Shown here: positions 60,911 through 64,000 of the stretch, piece after piece
Position numbering within the stretch: the stretch's first letter is position 1
How the letters are laid out: each line of letters opens with the position of its first letter
Assembly: GCA_964528675.1 (NCBI GenBank)
Contig: CAZGTU010000001.1
Coordinates: forward strand, 1 to 64,000
DNA from: CAYRTD01 sp964528675
Lineage (GTDB): Bacteria > Bacteroidota > Bacteroidia > Bacteroidales > GCA-2748055
Direction: 5' to 3'
DNA length: 64,000 nt
Notes under the pieces: model-generated
Database searches by the model: none
What the model was told of the DNA's origin: nothing
The model's input: only the letters and a program-made list of their open reading frames with translations
Translations under genes and position numbers: made by a program

Positions 60911-61432
60911 ATGGCATTAGCAGTATGCGCATATCCTCAAATGAAAAATGAAGATTACTCTGATATACAAAGTTTTCGAAAAGAGCATGATGGATACTAT
61001 TCAATAGTAAAACCTCATTTCTCATTCGTCTTCCCCCTTGAAGGGATCGAACAAAATGAGTTTATTGAAGAAATAGTGCAAAAGTCAGATGGTTTTGAAA
61101 AGATCGATTTTGAAATCTGATGTGCAACGGTAAATAAGGATGCTATTCTGGATATATATCATTTGTTATTAGTTCCCGATAAAGGATATAGCAATATTGT
61201 TAAACTTCACGATAAACTATACAGCGATAAATTATTTAATCACCTGAGGCTGGACATTGATTTTATTCCCCATATGGGCATTGCAAATTCACGGGGTAAA
61301 TATAAGCTTAAAAAATGGGCTGATGAATGGAACGCTAAGGATTTTTTAATCGCAGGAAGCATCGAATCATTGATGGTGGTGGATTATACAGATGATGTTC
61401 TTACTGATATCAAAGAGGTGCAGTTGAATTAA
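60911..61432 (+). pseudogene. 2H phosphodiesterase (2'-5' RNA ligase-like) gene with an in-frame stop
   Basis: One frame is interrupted by TGA at 61118-61120. The first part (69 codons, KPHFSFVFPLEG with the first His motif) and the second (from LLLVPDKGYSNIVKLHDKLYS, DIDFIPHMGIANS with the second His motif, to the end) are in the same frame. The TGA stands where CGA (Arg) would give FEIRCATVNKDAIL, a C-to-T change. Intact members are ~170-residue cyclic phosphodiesterase/ligase-like proteins. An ATG at 60911 starts it. The C terminus is duplicated at 56821-56919. Confidence 0.78.
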
Positions 61433-61900
61433 CAAGAATTCTGTCAAATAAATTCAATCCAATACACAGGTCCTAACAATACGATAATATCCTTAAATGA
61501 TTTTTCAAATGCTGTAAACAATTTAATCTTAAAGGATTTAAATAAGGAATCCAAGGAATAAAGTTTATCCTAAGATCCTTATAGAAAATCTATTGACTGC
61601 GGATTGAATTTTAAATTAGCTCAGCCATCAAGCTTTCTTTATAAATATCCAGGGAAAATTTCATAACATAGTTATTTCCGAAAATTTCAATCTACTTTGA
61701 CAGATTGGATGAATAAGTGGATTTATATCCGATAATACCTGGATTACTGAATTTCGTTGAAGCTTAGGTGCAAAGGGTGAATGGAAAAACTCTTATTGCT
61801 TTATTAAAGGGAATTAGGGGAAAATCAAAAAATTAGCTTTAATTCCAGGTCAATTAAAAAAATAAAAAGTCAAATGTTTTTCATATCAAATCACATTAAA
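61433..61900. repeat. Gene-free region with a decayed copy of the composite palindromic element
   Basis: 61691-61706 (TCTACTTTGACAGATT) is identical to the reverse complement of 32004-32019, and 61763-61795 (GAAGCTTAGGTGCAAAGGGT, then GAATGGAAAAACTC) parallels the reverse complement of 31909-31950. The middle has lost its hairpins. The rest is AT-rich without a visible gene. Confidence 0.6.
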
Positions 61901-61926
61901 AATGATAAAAAAATAATACTTTTTTC

Positions 61927-61977
61927 TTTGTGTGTTATTTATTTGTTTTATATTTGCCTAAACACTGTTAATAACAG
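61927..61977 (+). promoter_or_regulatory. Promoter and inverted repeat upstream of the sugar transporter
   Basis: TTTG (61927-61930), an 18-bp spacer and TATATTTG (61949-61956) fit the Bacteroidota promoter. CTGTTAATAACAG (61965-61977) is a perfect palindrome at about the transcription start and could be an operator. Confidence 0.6.
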
Positions 61978-62002
61978 TTATTAAACTATTAAACAACTAC
62001 CT

Positions 62003-63019
62003 ATGATACTAATCTCTAACTATTTTATCGCTATAGGCCTAACTGTTCTGGCGATGATATGTTGGGGTTCGTGGGCCAATACCCAAAAAATGGCTCAAAA
62101 AAACTGGCGGTTTGAGCTTTATTATTGGGATAAAATAACCGGCAACCTTGCCATGGCCCTTTTGGCAGCAGTAACCCTTGGCAGTTTAGGATCGTCTAGA
62201 CGTAAATTTATAACAGACCTTCAGCAGGCCGATACCAGCAGTATAATTTATGCCATGGCTGGAGGAGCTCTTTGGAACGCAGGAAATTTTCTTTTGGTGG
62301 CCGCTATTGCCACTGCAGGAATGTCGGTGGCTTTTCCCATTGGAGGAGGCATAGCCTGGATTCTAGGAATTGTGGTGAATTATGTGGTTGTGCTTATGGC
62401 AGGAAAAGTACCTAGCATCAAACCTGAATTATTATGGTTTGGCGTGTTACTGATCATTGTGGCCATATTCCTGAGTGGGAAGTCTTATGAGCGACTGGCA
62501 AAAAAACAGGAAAAAACTCCTTTAAGGGGTATTTTACTTTCGGTATTTGGTGGATTATTCATTGCCTTTTTCTACGGATTTGTAGTTAAATCACTGGATA
62601 GCAATTTTGTGGATGGAGGAACCGGCACCCTGACCCCATATACAGCAATCGTATTCTTTTCTTTCGGTGTGATTATCTGCACCATATTGTTTTACCTCTT
62701 CTTCATGCGGCCACTCAAAGTAGGTATTCCCGGTTCATTCCAAGAGTATTTCTCCGGCACGCTGAAAACGCATGCTGCCGGATGGCTTGGAGGTTTGATA
62801 TGGTGCTTCGGAATGGTGAGTAGTTTTATGGCTGTTGGAGCAGCGAACCCTGCAATAGCCTATGCCTTAAGCAATGCTGCGCCGGTAGTAGCTATCCTGT
62901 GGGGAGTTTTCGTATGGAAGGAATTCAGGGAAGCCCCCCGGGGCACTAATAATCTATTAATTATGATGTTTTTACTCTATATAATTGGATTGCTTTTAAT
63001 AACATATTCCAACGCTTAG
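62003..63019 (+). CDS. GRP/RhaT-type sugar transporter (DMT superfamily)
   Basis: A 338-residue carrier with ten hydrophobic helices. The N-terminal CWGSWANTQKMAQKNWRFELYYWDKITGN and the central LWNAGNFLLVAAIATAGMSVAFPIGGGIAWILG are characteristic of bacterial glucose/ribose/rhamnose porter-like members of the DMT superfamily, which exchange or co-transport monosaccharides. The gene is intact, has a good promoter and stands alone. The ECF sigma gene follows after 115 bp. Confidence 0.88.
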   Translation: MILISNYFIAIGLTVLAMICWGSWANTQKMAQKNWRFELYYWDKITGNLAMALLAAVTLGSLGSSRRKFITDLQQADTSSIIYAMAGGALWNAGNFLLVAAIATAGMSVAFPIGGGIAWILGIVVNYVVVLMAGKVPSIKPELLWFGVLLIIVAIFLSGKSYERLAKKQEKTPLRGILLSVFGGLFIAFFYGFVVKSLDSNFVDGGTGTLTPYTAIVFFSFGVIICTILFYLFFMRPLKVGIPGSFQEYFSGTLKTHAAGWLGGLIWCFGMVSSFMAVGAANPAIAYALSNAAPVVAILWGVFVWKEFREAPRGTNNLLIMMFLLYIIGLLLITYSNA

Positions 63020-63134
63020 GCTATTAAAAAATCCTGATGCTGTTTCGTGTCTTATTGTTTTTGTAAATGAATATAAAACAGCTTGTAACAAAATACAACG
63101 GTAAAAGAACCAAAACTATTATAATCCGGGGACT

Positions 63135-63674
63135 ATGATAGAGCTAATATTATTACAGAAGCTTAAAAAGGGTGATGAATTAGCCTTTGAGTTAATTTTC
63201 AAGGAGCATTACCCATCTCTGGTAAGATACGCTACAGGATTGATAGGTTCAACTACAGAAGCCGAGGATTTGGTAGAAGACTGTTTCTTCTGGCTATGGC
63301 AGGAGCGGGAAACCATAACAATTAGAAAAACATTACAGGCTTTTTTGTATTCCGTTGTGCATAATAAATGTCTGAATCACTTGAAGAAGCAAAAAGTTAA
63401 CAGGAAATATGAAGCTTATTTAAAAGTTCACGCCATCAAAATGGAAATCAACTATCCTGAATCTATTTTAATATCAAAAGATTTATCTGGAAAGATAAAG
63501 GAAGGAATTGATAAACTCCCTAAGCAATGCAAATTGATTTTCTGTTTAAGCAGGCATGAAGGAAAAAAATACGAGGAAATTGCTCTAATGCTGAATATTT
63601 CGATAAATACAGTCAAAAAACAGATGTCAAGGGCAATTTTCAAATTACGTGAAGACCTGAAAGAATATTTATAA
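63135..63674 (+). CDS. RNA polymerase ECF sigma factor
   Basis: A 179-residue ECF sigma-70 factor. Region 2 is LAFELIFKEHYPSLVRYATGLIGSTTEAEDLVEDCFFWLWQ, with region 2.4 around LQAFLYSVVHNKCLNHL. Region 4 is LPKQCKLIFCLSRHEGKKYEEIALMLNISINTVKKQMSRAIFKLRE. In Bacteroidota such factors are normally followed by a FecR anti-sigma gene and a SusCD pair. Here the next reading frame is a ruined glycosidase, so the usual partners are missing, at least in this window. Confidence 0.9.
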   Translation: MIELILLQKLKKGDELAFELIFKEHYPSLVRYATGLIGSTTEAEDLVEDCFFWLWQERETITIRKTLQAFLYSVVHNKCLNHLKKQKVNRKYEAYLKVHAIKMEINYPESILISKDLSGKIKEGIDKLPKQCKLIFCLSRHEGKKYEEIALMLNISINTVKKQMSRAIFKLREDLKEYL

Positions 63675-63743
63675 AATTAAATCATTACTTTTTTTAAATA
63701 AACAAGCTGAATAAGCCAACATATTGCAGTAAAACTTTTACAA

Positions 63744-64000
63744 ATGAAAAGAATTTGTCCAATTCTTATTCATTTATTAATGCACAGGAAGTAAAGCAAT
63801 ATGGCCCACCCATTGACTTTACAACGGTCCATTGAGGATCTCTGAAAACAGAAGGTTTCTTCTGCATGAAAATGGGACTCCTTTTTTCTATCAGGGAGAC
63901 ACCTCCTAGGAATTGTTTCACCGGCTCAATCGTGAGGATGCAGAACAATACATCGAAAACCGCCGGGAAAAAGGATTCACTTTTACCCAGGCATTCGCAC
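63744..64000 (+). pseudogene. Decayed DUF4038 glycosidase gene (runs off the window)
   Basis: 63851-64000 translates as NRRFLLHENGTPFFYQGDTS, a TAG, then ELFHRLNREDAEQYIENRRE and KGFTFTQAFA, clearly homologous to the start of the DUF4038 domain of the intact gene at 46478-47965 (TAG replaces the Trp of GDTAWELFH). Upstream, MKRICPILIHLLMHRK from the ATG at 63744 looks like the lipoprotein signal peptide but meets TAA, and another TGA follows in the linker. Several disabling changes, so not expressed as a whole enzyme. Confidence 0.75.

Overview
The window comes from a member of the Bacteroidota, most likely a marine or sediment Bacteroidales/Marinilabiliales-type bacterium. The signs are a tRNA promoter with the Bacteroidota architecture (TTTG, 19 nt, TAnnTTTG), an ECF sigma factor beside carbohydrate genes, a membrane LytTR regulator next to a CarboxypepD_reg/beta-barrel receptor, many lipobox glycosidases, a protein ending like a type IX sorting domain, DUF4136 and OmpA/SPOR proteins, and the recA-bcp pair. 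Order and species cannot be fixed from this sequence alone.

Layout. 1-610: a long non-coding repeat whose inverted copy lies 41 kb away at 41850-42320. 610-8770: housekeeping and envelope genes (S9 peptidase lipoprotein, recA, bcp, a TPR/SPOR protein, clpS, then the nfeD-flotillin pair). 8771-12860: a repeat-rich stretch with tRNA-Ser(GCU), a guanylate-kinase-like protein, DUF2007 and two converging MDP-1-type HAD paralogues, one with altered catalytic residues. 12859-14976: a succinate-semialdehyde-type dehydrogenase and a nucleotidyltransferase/small-protein pair. 15059-21613: a tight six-gene operon on the minus strand (FCD-type GntR regulator, tartrate/isopropylmalate-type dehydrogenase, cyclase family hydrolase, DUF5060 lipoprotein, ACS-type MFS transporter, Gfo/Idh oxidoreductase), probably for a sugar acid, with a perfect GntR-like operator in its promoter. 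22001-30191: a Pif1-like helicase fused to HRDC and HTH domains, a REP-associated transposase (RAYT) flanked by palindromes, a phosphodiester glycosidase and a TPR protein.

30317-41489 looks like a stress and DNA-repair island: DUF72, Fpg/Nei glycosylase, dodecin, DNA polymerase X (broken by one in-frame TAA), NAD-dependent ligase, YbhB, two envelope proteins, aldo/keto reductase, a triple-BON protein and PPK2. 42309-52841 is an eight-gene minus-strand carbohydrate operon led by a SorC regulator: FGGY kinase, SAF-domain oxidoreductase, zinc dehydrogenase, apiosidase-like DUF4038 lipoprotein, VOC protein, DUF4432 mutarotase-like protein and a GH95 glycosidase. 53761-60662 holds OmpA, PAS, coiled-coil and DUF2254 proteins and the LytTR/receptor pair. 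60732-64000 is decaying: a truncated nucleotidyltransferase, a 2H-phosphodiesterase gene with an in-frame stop, an intact GRP-type sugar transporter, an ECF sigma factor, and a ruined DUF4038 gene running off the edge.

Intergenic DNA is unusually rich in dispersed repeats: 7-bp-periodic degenerate repeats, GC-rich palindromes, REP-like palindromes next to the RAYT, a two-hairpin palindromic element in two copies, and the 470-bp inverted pair. No CRISPR array, prophage or intact insertion sequence other than the RAYT gene was seen.
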